Source: Ctena decussata
Taxonomy: Eukaryota; Mollusca; Bivalvia; Lucinida; Lucinidae
Direction: 5' to 3'
Assembly: GCA_963989385.1 (NCBI GenBank)
Contig: OZ022515.1
Location: forward strand, 7,348,803 to 7,412,802
DNA: 64,000 nucleotides
Positions 41,501 to 56,500 of the stretch are shown piece after piece (positions within the stretch are counted from its first letter, which is position 1; every line of letters starts with the position of its first letter). A program made the translations under genes and the position numbers. Below the pieces are notes generated by a model. That model had not been told where the DNA came from. It worked only from the letters and a program-made list of their open reading frames with translations, and searched no databases.

Positions 41501-44500
41501 AAGGGGTCAATCGTTAAAGGAAGAAACTTTCCCCCTTTAGGAGCGAAGGACAAGGGTCTTCTCTTAAAAGCGAGTTTTTCCTTTCTTGTAGCATTTTTTT
41601 CCATTTAGTATAGAACTGTTTATCATATGACGCCGAATATGAGAGTGTAATAACGCAATGCATTAATATCGATAATCAACTAGTGGATTAAATATGCAAA
41701 TTACGTCGTAACCTTATGCGTTGGCGTTTAAAAATGTCGCGTTTTCTTATGGGGAAATCGCGGACATTTAGTGCCAAATTTGCTAATAAAATGCGGTTTA
41801 GTGTCATATGATATAAATTTATGATATAACATGGAATCTTGCATTCGTGCTCCTGTATTATTTAACTTATCAAACTTGTTGGGGCATAGCCTCGCATCTT
41901 CTCTTTTCCCCCAATTCGTTTAATAATTTCAATAATACATGAGCACTCATGTAAGATCATGTAAGATCCTCTATTTAAATTTTCATCGTCTTGGGAAGGA
42001 AACTCAAAAAACATATAGTGGAAAAACGTGGATTTGAACCCCTTTACCTTCATTTAGAGCCTAAATGAACTATGTAAAGAAACAAGAGAATTGTTAGTTA
42101 TCAATCTAACGAAAGTTTGCTGATATCTCTTATTCTGTTTACATTATAGCTACTCCATCAATATGTGGGAATGAGACAGAATTTAATTGCCTAAGCCTGA
42201 ATTTTAGTATATATGTGTGCCTGCCAGTCGAGGTAAAATGCGACGGTCATAACGACTGCGGGGACGGAAAAGACGAAGTCGGATGCGGTAAGTTATCATA
42301 GTTATAATCCAATATACACGAAACGCTCAACGTTGAAACAACGTAATCAGCACTTCCAAAAATTGTCGTGACTCATGAAGACGACTATCTTTTGATGGTA
42401 TGTGCACCTTGGAAAATTAGTTAGCAATCAGTTCTTTCTGTATTATGTCCGACTCTCATTTTCTGGTGATCATGAAGTGGATTACCATTTATTCCGCAGA
42501 TAAACTTTTTAATTCTGAAGGCAACCTGTAAATTAAGTTTAGGTGTCATTTAAAACACTTTCTGAACAAAATGAAATTATAAAGGGAAGGGAGGGTACTG
42601 CCTATTTCTGTCTGCCAGCAAAACGTTTATTTTCAGCTAGTATTGAGCTTAAAGAATTCGCTATAAATGAAATGTTGGAAATTCAATCTCTATAATAGAG
42701 GAGTGTCCGTGTGGTTAGTTTAAATATAAGTAACGTTATGGTTAGATAGATATTAGCATAAACTAATTGTGTAGACTTCTATCAATTCAACTGTTACTTT
42801 ATATTGTATTATAAGTCAGAAATGTTGTACTGTACTATAATTTAGAAATAAATAAATTTCAAAATGTAAAAAAAAAAAAAAAAAAAAATAAAAAAAAGAA
42901 AAAAAAAAAAAAAAAAAAGAATTCGCTATAATAAACCTATTATGGGTTAGCTCCGTTGGCTCTACTTTCATCATTATTTTATTATAAAGGTCGATGGGGT
43001 AAATCAGCTTGGCCCTGAGGAGTCTTATTATAACTCTGTTTCTTTCTCAACGTTTATGCAAGTCATACAAATCTTCCATGTTTAATTCATCTCCTGCAAT
43101 GTAAATTGTCTTTACAGTATCAACTTTAGAAAACCTCAAACTTTGCATTACTTTGCACTAATTTCGAGATTATTATAGCCCCGGCATACGAAGTATGTCG
43201 AGGGGTATATAGATTTTGCCTTTTCGTCCGTTCGACCGCCGGTCCGTGCGTCCATCCTTCCGTTTGTCCGTCAGTTAGTTAACAAGTGCGTTTAAGTTTT
43301 GCCTTCATATGTGCTTAATATTACTAGAAGACGGATACTGATCAGTTAGCATCACTAGGATGCTGCTTCTGCCCTAAGGTCAAGGTCATTGACTCAGAAA
43401 TTTGTACAACAGTTCCATTAAAGTTTTGTTAAGTTTTTGTTTTTACTTTGTTTTCGTGAATGTTTTTCCTGAAAAATACTGGAACTGGTCCATATGTGTT
43501 TAGTGTTTCTACAGGATGAATACGGATCAGTTTGTGTGACCTGGCTGCTGCAGTTGGCCTAAGGTTAAGGTCACAGGCTCAGAAATTGAAAAATGATTCG
43601 CGATAAAGTTTTGTATTAAGTTTTTGCTTTTTCTCTATTTTCCTAAAATCATCGATTGGAATTTGTTTAGATGTGCTTAGAGTTAGTACAGGATAGATAT
43701 ACTTTAATTTGCATCATCCGGATGCTGCTGCAGAACAAGGATCAAGGTCAAAGACTTGGACATTTGTATTACATAAGCAATAAGTTTTGCAAGAACTTAT
43801 ATCTGTTTGCTTATATTTTCAGATTTCTTAAATGGAACCGTTTGATGTCCGACTAGGTTTAAATCTAGGTGAAACAGTTTAGTTGACATCATCTGAATGC
43901 TGCAACTGACCATAAGTCCAGATCACATACTTTGAACTTTATACAATATTTCTGTAAAAGTTTTACTTTTAAATGTGTATTATTTTGCTTATTTCCAAAT
44001 CTTGAGATGGAACCTTTTGATATGTGACTTGGTGTTATGCTGGATATGACTAATTGTCTGCTTGTCTGTTTGTTAATATTTTGTATTAATGTATTATGTT
44101 TAGTTAACTTTCTGTAGTAGGCAGTGGCTCTGGCCGGTGTATACGTGAGCCCCTGCTCACTTGCTCAAGTTTTCTACCCGATCTCTGAAATCAACGGATG
44201 GGTGCTTATCAAGCTAATGTGTTTTCAGTTTGAAGAGTTTTTTTTATAAAGTAAAAGACATGATAACCCTGACCTCAGTTTCTAAGTCACAGTAAAGCTT
44301 AAAATGTTATATACACACAGTGCATGCCAGAGTTGTGAAATTTTCCATACAGATTCATCATCAAACAACTTCATTTTTTTCTTGTCAGAGTTCTCTCCTA
44401 TTTTGGAGTTATCTCTCTTTGGTAAACAAAATAAACATAATAAATAAAAATCTTGTCAGCAATATATCGCAGTAATTATTGTAGCTAAAGGCTTGAAACT

Positions 44501-47500
44501 TTACTAGCTTATTAGAAATGATGAATGAAGAAAGTGTCTGATAAACTTTTGTATGAATTCTAATATTTTTGGAAGAGTTATGCTCCTTTGAAAATTTCGT
44601 CCTTTTAACTTTTTCAGCGAGATGTATGTAAGCTAGCGTCTCGAAACTTTATCAGTTGCTGGGAGATGCGGAAATGAATTGATTAACATCAGAACGAATT
44701 GCGTCATTTTTTCGGCGTTATTGCCCATTGAAAATTTTGGCATTTTAAACTTGTCAGCAAGATAACTCAAAATGTATTTAAACTAGAAATTGAAACTTGG
44801 CCAGCTGATTAAAGATGATAAGTAAACTAATGAATTTACTTTTAACTGATTCCGACAAAGCTATTAGGATTTATGGCCCTTCGAAAATTTCGGCACTTTA
44901 AACTTGTCAGCAATATAACTTGAAAGTATTTGAGCTAGGGATCTTTGAAACTTAATCAGCTTACTGGAGATGATGAGTAGATCAACTGATTAACTAGTGA
45001 ACAAATTCCGTCAATTTTGTATGAGTTATGGTCCATTGAAAATTCTAAGAATTTTAACGTTAACAGCAAGATATCTTGAAAGTATTTTAGGTAGGGACTT
45101 GAAACGTTGTCAGGTTCGGGACCCGCTAGAGGCGCGAATCTTTTCAATCGTACACGGTGTTATATTGCACACAGCGTTTCAACATCATCCAGTCATCGTC
45201 CTGATATGACTAAATACAGTTATAAAGGACGCAAAATCGCAAACCATCATTCCATACGTTCGTATGGTTGGTGGCATCGTGTTTAGCAAACAGTCACCTT
45301 ATCTATTTTTTCCTACAATATGCGTGCCTAAGTGAAAATATCTCGAAACTAGATATGAGCAAACTGTCTCAGTTCAGTTGTGTCTCAATTTCACTTTATT
45401 TAAATATCTTTAATTCCTATTTCCTTTTCAGAATCTACTACAATGACCATCAGTATGGCAACTACGTCAGGTAAACTATGAGAGAATTGTTTTTATTATA
45501 TTTATTTTTTATTTTATTTTTTAACGGCCATAACATATTTTTATTAATGCCAAACAGGGGTGATGGGTTTGTTACTTATAATTGATTATTTTTCCACATA
45601 ACGTATATTCAGCTGACGGAGAAACCATTTAAAACATTATGTAGGTCTATATTTTGTTTTGATGGTAGTTTGTTTTTATTTTAATAATACTTTAAGTGAC
45701 AGCCTATTCTTACTCTTAGCTCCAACAATTCACACCGATCTAAACCAAGCATGAAATGAACCGATACTAAAGATACTAAAAATTTGTATGATTCCTGTGT
45801 TAATTCTCGCCGATCCTTGCCTATAATATTAGAATTTTTTGTGCCCACAACATCGGAGAATGTGAGGGGGCATATAGGTTTTGGCTTGTCCGACCGTCCA
45901 AACGTCTGTTCGTCCGTAACGCTTTTCGCAGCTGGGAAACTCAATGCTAGTATCTTGAAATTTTATACGTGGCTGATACATGAAAAAAATAAGCAGACCC
46001 ATATCTTTCTTCCTCCCCGGGTCTTGTCGTTCAGAAGTTATGCCCCTTTTCGACTTTGTCATTATATCTCTGGAGAACCACCTAAGCTTAGATCGTGTTA
46101 TTTGGTATACAGTTACAGACTATTATGTAGATGGACTGATTAACTTCTGAGCATATTTCGTCAATTTTAAGTATTTTAGTTGAGTTATTCCCCTTTTTCG
46201 GACATAGGCATTTAGTTTACGAATTATCTTGTGAACAAAATATCTGAAGAACCGCTTAAGCTATCATGTTTATATTTGGCATTCAGTTACAAACCAATGT
46301 GTAGATGAACTAATTACATTTTAGCATATTTCGTAAATTTTCCGTTGAGTTATTATCCTTTTACGGGCATAGGCATTTTGTATAAACAAACAACGTGAAC
46401 AAACTGTCTGAAGAACCGCTTAAGCTAACATGTTTATATCTAGCATACAGTTAGAGACAAAGGTGTGGATGAATTGATTAACTTTGAGCATATTTCTAAA
46501 TTGTCAATTGACTTATTCCCCTTTTTCGGACATAGGCATTTTGTGTAGGAACAAACTTGTAAACAAGGCGTGTCTTAGAAACCCCCAGAGTAATGACCTT
46601 TACATTTGCAGTTGCAGGAAAAGGTGTAGATGGACTGATTAACTTTTGAGCCTGTTTCATAACTACCACGCAACTGGATGTTGTAACTTGACTTACTCAG
46701 GAGATGATGCATATAAGTCTTGGAATTAAGTCAAGTCCTGATATATGTATACTTTGTGAAGGTTTTAAAGGAAAGATATGTTTAAATCAAAAATTATGTC
46801 ATTCGGTGGAAGCATTCATAGTTTATGTCACTTGATTATTTAAATCACTTGATTCGAAAATAGTCTGAACAAAAAACACATCCAGATTTCTATGAAGCGA
46901 ACTTGTTTTCAGGGTGTAAGGAGGTGATGATTGGAAAATATAATTCCCTGGACTGGCTTAACGTGACAGCTCCCCCAGGTACAGCCCTCAACTCTAGCTA
47001 CGAACCTAGGGACGCCTTGTTAAACGTTAGCGGTGGACCCCAGACCAAATATGTCATGGAACCCACTGGCCCAAGGACGATCATGATCACGTTTATCAAA
47101 CCTGTCTTTGTTGAATTGGTATCGTTCAAAGTTGAGAACTATAACCTTCAGACTGACCTAAATATCAGTGTCGATGGAGATACGACTACGGTTAGTGTAT
47201 ACTTTTTATTCATGTCAGTTCATTTTCCTCTCCCTTTGCGGAGGGTGCAACACTGAAAGGAAAAAAAACTCCTCTATGAGCAACAATTTGCTTTCAGAGC
47301 AGACCCCCTTTTTGGAAGGGCTACATTCTCCAGGGAAGCAAATAAGAAATCATAAAAACTGTCTAAAATGGAGTTTTTTCAACCCATTTTCACAGAAAGC
47401 GGTATTTTCAATCTATGTTGACAAAGGCAGACAACAAGGGAGATTGTTTTTAAGGGAGCACACTGTCGCCTTAGGGTACGTGTACTTACATTTTTTCTCA

Positions 47501-50500
47501 TATGGGCTACTCCAAAAGCAATAATTTGGTCTTGTTTATGCCCCCAACTTCGGAGAAGTTGAGGAGCATATTGGTTTGGGCCTGTCCGTCCGTTCATCCA
47601 TCCATCCGTCTGTCTGTCTGTCTGTCCATAACTCTTTTAAGCAGCTAGGAAACTCAAGAACCGCTTATGCTAGGATTTGAAATTTTTTGTGTGGCATGTA
47701 CATGAAAAAAAAGCAGACATGTATTTGTTCTTTTTACCGCTGGTCATGTATTTCTAGAGTTATGCCCCTTTTTTGACTTAGTGCATTGTAAGCCTATGTA
47801 ACCTTGTTAGCAAAATATCTTGAAATCCCCTGATGCTAGGATCATGATTTCATGCAGGAAGACATTGCCCAAGATGTAGATAACCTGTTTACCTTTTGAA
47901 AAAAAATGTGATTTTTTTGACCGAGTTATATTCCTTTTACAACTTAGTGCAATTAAGCCTATGGGACCTTGTTAACACAATATCTCGAGAAACCCTGCTG
48001 CTAGGATCACGATTTTTGGCAGGAAGACATTGACCAAGGTGCAGATGACCTGATTAACTTTTGAAAAAAAATGTAAATTTTTGACCGAGTTAGGTCCCTT
48101 TTTCGACTAAGTGCATTGAAGCCTATGGTACAAACATACAGTCAAGAACCATTAGAGATAGGAACTTGAAATTTTTATGTATGGCATGCACATAAATATA
48201 CGCAGAGCTTGTGAAAACTATAACCGAAGAACCGCTTATCTAGGTTCCTTATATTTGGCATACAGTTACAGGCTAAGCTGTAGATGAACCGGTTAATACC
48301 CCTTTCTGACTTATAAATTATGGGATGCCACCTCTTTAGAGGCAAGCATAAGGTTGGGGGCATAGTGTTTCATAAACACATTTTCTAGTTGCATTTAGAA
48401 ATAGGCTCCTTTGAGAGGGATAAATAATTCCATTTGAAAGAAACTTCGAGGAAGAAAGGATTCAGATACTAGGAGGTTTGTCTGCAAGAGTGATTTTTAG
48501 AAAGCTTGGCACAAACCTCGGCACTGTATGGGAACAAATTCTGATCACGTGAAGTCCCTAGATTTCTCGAGTGGATATTCTCTATACCAGACTTACTATG
48601 GAATTAGGTCTCACAACTTTAATCTGGCTTTGACATTTGACATTATAAAAATATAAATATGTCCGGGTACACAAGGAACAGAAACTGAAACTGAAATAAA
48701 ATTAGTTTTGATAAATTAAAATGAAGTAATCCTATGTGGTGACAAAATATTGATTTATTTGTAGATTTAATTAGTCGCCCGTATATGTTGGCATGGTTGT
48801 TGCTTACATTACTGTATTGTTTGTAGCATTTTAAGTGATCAAAGTGTTCTCTTACACTCTGAGAATATAGAGCTTCTGTGAGATGATGTTCAACTGATAT
48901 AGAATTGTTAGGCATTGTTAGGCATTGCCAGGCGTCAAAAGTGCCATAGATTTGTATGTAATTATTATTTTCAATGGGCAAATATCGATATCTTCCAACA
49001 GAGGTTATGCCCTGATCATTGTCTCAAAAGTGGGGTTTGGTCTGTAATGCCTTTATACTTGGAAATATCTTGATGTCGTTTCATAGAAATGATTAAAACT
49101 TAGTCAGCTTATTGGAGTTCCGCAGGGGTTATGTCCCTGTGCCCCAGACTATATATATGTATAAAATCAAAACAAAATCTATAGATCTATATAAAATCAG
49201 GATTGAAAGCAACTCTTTTGAACATTGCAACAAATGTTCAAACAATTGACAAAAGATGTCTGGAATGATCATATGTTTACATGGATTATCTGTTTCTCGC
49301 ATAGGGTTATATACATGTATAAACTCATGAGCAAAAATGTATAAAATCACGGTTTTGATATATGTTTTTCGAAAATTATCAGAAATGATTAAATCAAGAT
49401 TAGTTTGCCAGTGATGGTTAAATTTTTTCCAAGAAAGTTATCTGTCCCTGCCTCAGAGCTGTTATGAAACATGTGTGAATCATGAAAACCGATGTATAAA
49501 AACCATAGCAAATAAGCCCAACGTGGTTCAACAAATAGTTTCCTTAATTCCGGCTCGCAGGTGTACTTGGTTTAGTCAATAGCTCCTTCCTTTGTGTTGT
49601 CATCGGTATCAATTTGTTTTTATGTAGTCGCTATTTATGAAGGTGCATTATTGAGTTAGGGAGCCATTAACCATACTGAACTGTTTATGTATTTGTGTAT
49701 TAAAAATTGCATCGGGACCAAGGGTGAAATTTGTCGAAAGGTAAACATCTTTTAAATCAGCATGTAGTTTATGTTAGTTGTCATTTTCAGGCGACAGTCC
49801 CGGTGATGTTCTTAATTCTATGTACCGTTGTGTTTATTTTGCACTTGTCTGTTTGTCATTTTTCTTTTCTTCTTGGTATCGAGGGTTTGCTGTTGTTGGG
49901 ATTATGGCATACACTGAAACTTTCTACTAACTGTTTTTTGCAGTACCGGGGTATTACGTAATCGGTTACGAGCTTTTATTTAATGTTTTGTTGTAACATG
50001 AGCATACGTTTTACAGGTCGAAGTGGTTGACAACTTGACGCAGACGGTTACCATAACAGTACGAAAGGTGATAAGTGAGATCATTATAACAGACACATTA
50101 ACAAACGACACACACATTCAGCCGCCAACAATCTTTGATTTGTTTATTCTGGCTTGCTTTGAACACAGTAAGTTACAACACTAGCTATGGGAAAAGAACA
50201 GAAACATCACACGATCGCACTAAATGTATGTGAAACAAAACACATTTGTGGAAACCTAAGCCTTTGTTATTTATTACTGACGTTCCAAGGCAGTACTTTT
50301 TTAGCGGTTTACTATTATTATTAAAGTCTGTCGGCTTTCTATTAGTCTTGAACTTTTTATACATTACTTAGAATAGACTCGCGGCCATCTGCTGGGAAAG
50401 AGCGGACCCTATGGCTTTTTGCTAGTCTTTTTGTTTGCATTTGTTGGCTATCTTTTTATTTCCTTTCCAGTTGGTGTTTAGGGAAGCATGTGGAAAAATT

Positions 50501-53500
50501 GTGTCGGTTCTTGAGCATTGTCTTCTCGTCTGCTTCAGTTGAAAGCCATTATAATTTCCCTAGTTTTTCACTATTTTTTTCTAACTTCGCCTTGTGATAA
50601 ATGTAAGAAAGTGTGTCACTGCCGCTTCCACTTAATATATATGAGCCGCGACATGACAAAACCCATAAAGTGGAATGTGCGCACATTGAAGACTCAGGTC
50701 AGCCTGGGCACAGGCCTGTCCGCATTGAGCTAGCTAAGAACCTTAGTTATCCCTTAAGCGCAAAGCAAAGACTTTGATCAAACTGGGCAGATGCCCAGGC
50801 TGATCTGAGGCGCACATGCCAGCTTGTTGTTTGTCTTGTGTCGCGGCTCATATGCGGATTGTGTTTGCACAGGATATCTGTGATTTTTTTTATGATTGAG
50901 GTTCAAGTTTGTGCAGATTTGTTTGAGGATATGTGCAAGAGTGTCTGGCGATTTAAAGTATTCTTACGTGTATTCATGTACACTGCACATGATAAGAATT
51001 ATTTCCTCATAATATTTTCTTGATGTTTCAGTTGTGACAGGCTCTACAGCACCATCAACTGCGACGGGTATGTTTAATATTTTTTTCATAATTTTCACCG
51101 ACGTTTTATGAATATTTCGCATGCCACTACTGAAGTTTTATTATTAACACGATTTTTCACTTATTTACTTCACGCCGTACGTTTGATCATTACTCATACT
51201 TCAACACGTACGTTATATCACTACTATATCCTGCACGACCAGAGTTTTATCATAACCACGCATTATCACGATCAAAAATAAGTATCTTATATTTTTTTAC
51301 TTTGGCAACTATTCTTTTAGGGTTTGTCTGCACGCAAGACATATTGAACTGCATAATATCCCTATCTCCATGTTCCCAATATCAGAGGCCTTGACAACCT
51401 TTCGTATATCTCATGCGAATGCAAGGTTTGCAACAGAGCACAGTTTAGTGATCGCTGCGTTTCATCGAAAATATAAGTGTATACCTTTTTTAAAGCTGTT
51501 TTAAAACTCCGTAAAACACCACTGGGATAAAATGCAATATACTTATCTCCAAGTTAGAGTATTGGGTTTTGCCATTAAGAGTTCGGGAAACTTTGTTAGA
51601 GTAGCTTAATGCAATGGTATCTTTTAAGATTAAAATTCACTAGTTCGCTTGTTGTTTTCTCTGTTCCTTAACGCTTTAGAATGCAAAAACACTGTCGCTT
51701 CAAATTCTTACATATGGATTGGCTGTGTGCACATTGTCTGCAGTTTGATATGTCTGTGGTTTAAGGATGTTTATATCTGTCTGCGTATTTGTGCAAATTG
51801 AATACTATGTCTGATTATTTGTTTGTTTCTATTTAGCACTACATATGATCAAGATAATTCCTTAGAATATATTTTTGATGTTCTAGGTGTGACAGCTTCT
51901 ACAGCAACATCAGCTGCAACACGTAAGTTTCATAATGGCTTCAAATTTAAACACTTAAGAGTTATGAATTTGTATAGCAATACGGATTTTTTTTATCCAC
52001 ACAATGTAATTTTTATACTACTACTTTCAAAACGTATGCTTATCATTACTCAACTCAAACTGCAACACGCATGTTTTATAATTCCTATATACCGCACAAC
52101 TTTAGTTTTGACATTACTATATTTTAAAGAACGTAATAAAAACTATTGTTTTTTCAATGCGGCAGCTATTATTTTAGCCGCGACACGAGAAAACCAACAA
52201 TGTGGTCGTGCGTCCAGCGCAGACTCAGATCAGCCTGGGCATCAGCCCAGTCTGATCAGAGTCTTCGCTGTCCGCATGAAGGTAGTTTTGACCTTTAGTT
52301 GCCCTTTAAGCGCACAGTGAAGATTCTGATCAGACTGGGCGGATGCCCAGGCTGGTCTGAGTTTGCGCTAGGCGCACAGCCACTTAGTTGGTTTTCTCGT
52401 GTCGCGGCTCATTTTAAGTTTTATCCGTCATCTTTGTCTAAAACTTGACGATACCCATTAGTCCATGTACTAAATATGAGAGGTCATTCCATGATACCTT
52501 TTACCTCGTGCAAGAATGCAGGGCTCGCACCATAGCAGCCTTTAATGATCGCTGCAATTCTCTTCATGTACGGGTGTACAGACATTATGCAAAAGTTAGG
52601 TCTGTTACACCCCTCTTAGATAAAATGCAACATACCTATCTCCGTGCTAGCATTTTGGGTGCTACCAGTAATGTTTAGGGAAATCTTTGTTAGGCTGACT
52701 TTATTATATCTTTTGACATTTTTAATCCACTATAATTGTGCTAGGTTTTCACTGTTTTGTAAAACTTTGCTATTTTAAAAATCTTCCGTATGTAAAATCA
52801 CTGCAACTTAAGTTCTTACATATTGGCGGGGTGTACACGTTGTCTGCGACTTGTTATGCCTGAGGTTGCGTCGGCGCAAGTCCGTCTGCGGTTATGTTGA
52901 AGACTATGTCCGGTCATTTACGTTATTTAACACTACACATGATAAAAATTATTTCTAAGGATATATTCTTAATATTTCAGTTGTGACAGGCTCTACAGCA
53001 CCAGCAACTGCAACACGTAAGTATTATAATTATTTCATACTTTAAAACCTACTTTTTATCATTAATTAGCACAGCAATACTGAAGTTTAAATATTAACAC
53101 GTTTTCGTTTTACAACTCACTTCACTATATACTTTTTATCATTATACAAACTGCAACAGAAGTTTAATCATTTCTGTGCCTTTGACGCCGTGACATTTAT
53201 AACTACTACGTGATAAAACACACTGTTTACTTCAATAGCTATTAGTTCTGAATTTGTTCGCGATCCTTATCCAGAACTGGATAATACCCAAACGTCATGT
53301 ACAAAGTATGAGAGGAGAAGAGCTATCGTTTACCTTTTGCGAGAATACAGGGTTCGCAACAGATTTAGGTTCACTGATCGCTGCGTTTTCCTTCAGGTTT
53401 CCCTTCAGGTACGGTCGTATACCTATTAACCAGTTAAGTCTGCTACTCACCGCTGAGTTTCAGTAAAACATATCATCTTCAAGCTTGATTGTTGAGTTTA

Positions 53501-56500
53501 GCCTTTACGGCTAAAAGGAAACTTTGTTAGGTTAGCTTAATCTAATGCTATCTTTTACATATATTTACTGCTCTATTGGCTTTTCACTTGCCATCTTAAA
53601 AGAAATTAGAATGAAAATGTAATACAACATCAACTCCACACTACCCATTATATTTTTTACAAAAAGTATTCTCTCATGATTTATCTGTGACATGCATTAC
53701 CAATGTTTGAAAAGGATTAAGTTTGAACAAATGTGTCTTAGGCTTTCTACAAGACTGAGGCTGGTATTTTTATAATTAGCACCTAAGTAGCACTACACGT
53801 AACAAGAGTTATTTCTAATAATATGTCTTTATATTTTAGGTGTGACGGCCTCTACCGGAACAGTTACTGCAATACGTAGGTTTTATAATCAATTTATATC
53901 TCCACACCGAAGCGTTACGTCGCACAGTATTACGGATATTTTATTATCAATACGTTTTATTATAGCTATTTACTTCACCACTACTCAAACTCAACATGTA
54001 TAAGTTTTATTTCCGTACTAAAACAATTACTTTGGACGTTTAATTCCTATTGCAATAAGGGAGGTTGATCATCACTACCACACGTTTTATCGCTATCTTT
54101 GTCAGTGCCGAAACTATCCTTATTTATCATCGACAAATAATCACCAACTATTGTACTATTACTGTCCTTAGTTTAATCATTACCGCCATAAATTGTTAGT
54201 TTTTTAGTATCACTCTTGTCTCTGTTATCACCACCCCAAGTTTTTATGTTACTACCGTTTATAAGAACTGCAGTATTGTCATCGCAACCAGAAGTAGTAT
54301 CAACACCGTTATAACACTGCCAGTAAGTATTATCATTACCCGCCAAGGTATAAGTATTACATTCCCCATTAATTAAGTTCTGCAAAGAATGATTATTTTG
54401 AAGCAAGGAATACACGAACAAACTTAAATTATCTTGAAATTTAGACATGAAGAACTATACTAGATACGCTGTGCGTTGTGACAGTATTTCAAGACGTTTA
54501 TTTAATTTCTGTATCTTTTTTTCAGAAACTACGACAGTGACTAGTATATCAGCTACGTCAGGTAAAGTTTGAGCATTTCTTTGTTTTGCCACAACTTCGA
54601 AGCGGGCATATTTGTTTCGTGTTTGTCCGTTTGTCAGTTCATCTGTTCGTCACTTTATAAATAATGCCTTATGCAGCTGTATGTCTAAGAACCATTGGGC
54701 CTGCGATTTAGAAATTTCATATTTTATATATATTTCATGAGAAACCAGCAAACATGCATTGTTAATTTACTCCTTTGGCCTTGTAATTTTAAAGTTACCT
54801 CTCCTTTGTCAACGAAAAGAAGGAAATATAGTTACCACGAAGTCTACAAAAGAATCTGAGCTAGGATGATGATATCAATTACTTTTTTTTTTTTGGGGGG
54901 GGAGGGGTGGTGGGGTGAGTGTACAACTGATAAACTTTTAAGTGAATTCCGTTAAAAAGTGTTCCAGAAACGCCCCTTGCTTGCATTTTGCGTTTGTGTA
55001 AACTTCTGAACCGCTGAACCTTGGACACTAAGGTTTGGTGTATAAGTAGTCCTTGATCCGTTTAATATTTTGGTAAAGGTTACGTAATTCTGCATTATTT
55101 ATTTAGATAAGACACAGAGAAATGTTCGGTGAATTACTTACTTTCATCTGTAGACCTTTTTACAATGCGTCTCTGGACCGAAATGAAATGAGTGGAACAT
55201 GTCACTGGGCGGCCCTGCACACTGTTCAGCTAGTAAAAAAAGGCTGTCACATTCAAATCATTATAAACACCTGCTATTACAAGTGTCTGAAAGGCAATTG
55301 TAATACAGGAAACTCTTTTAAACATGAACCGCGACACGACAAAACCAACAATGTGGTTGTGCGCCCAGCGCAGACGCAGATCAGCCTGGGCATCCGCCAA
55401 GACTGATCAGAGTCTTCGCTGTCCGCATGGAGGTAGCTGAGACCCTTAGCTACACTTAAAGTGCTTAACGAAGAGTCTGGTCAAACTGGGCGGATGCCCA
55501 GGCTGATCTGAGTCTGCGCTGTCCGCACAACCACATTGTTGGTTTTGTCGTGTCGTGGCTCACATGTTTTCTTGTGTGTGTTTTCCTTTAGATTCTGGAG
55601 ACAACACAGGCATATCAGAAATTATGATAGTCTGAGCATTCAGAAAGAAGTAACATATTATTTATTTTTGTCCAATATACTGAGATATAAGCAACAGTTA
55701 AAAGTTTGTAATTTTATGTGAATTTGTATGGAGTAGAACAACGGCACATTCATTATAAAGTACAAAGACCGATTGCAGGATGCCTAATGAGGAGACGGAT
55801 CTTTGGCATATATATGATTTTCCGGACAATTCTGAGTTAAACAGTGCCTGGAATATTCTATAAGATGAAAAAGGTACACTGAAGGGGAAACTACTGTACC
55901 ATTTCATTCGTGTGTTCCTTGTCGATGGAGATCAACGCTTAAGGGAAAAGTTTTCTCCGAATGGATAAAATTCTTTTCTTTGAAAAAAAGATTCCTTTTA
56001 GCAACACTTTGCTTTTTCCAGAGAAGCAAACAGGATGTAACGCAAGCTTTCTTCCTTTGAAATATATGTAAAATGACAAGTCTGAAGTCTACTATTCGGT
56101 GAACTTATTTCAGGGTGTAAGGAGGTGATGATTGGAAAATATAATTCCCTGGACTGGCTCAACGTAACAGCTCCAAATGGTACAGCCCTCAACGCTAGCT
56201 ACGAACCCAGGGACGCCTTATTAAACGTCAGTGGTGGACCCCAGACCAAGTACATCATGGAACCCATAGGTCCCCGGACAATCATGATTACGTTTATCAA
56301 ACCTATCTTCGTTGAAATTGTGTCTTTCAAAGTTGAGAACTATATCCCCCAAACAGACCTAAATATCAGCGTGGATGGAGATACTACAACGGTTAGTGTG
56401 TACTTCTAGATTTTTAAGGAAAATTTGAATAATTTCAGGGGCAGTGACAATGCCACCTTCATTTTCTTTCTCTCTTTGTTATAAGGTCAACTCTGGCAGG

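Noticed and set aside
45784..46143. 119-codon plus-strand reading frame
   Set aside because: It falls in the hairpin-headed repeat and has no recognisable domain.
54173..54448. 91-codon minus-strand reading frame rich in Asn, Asp, Gly and Thr
   Set aside because: It lies in the intron between exons 32 and 33, is built of loose atcactacc-type repetition, and has no splice or promoter context. I could not link it to a family.
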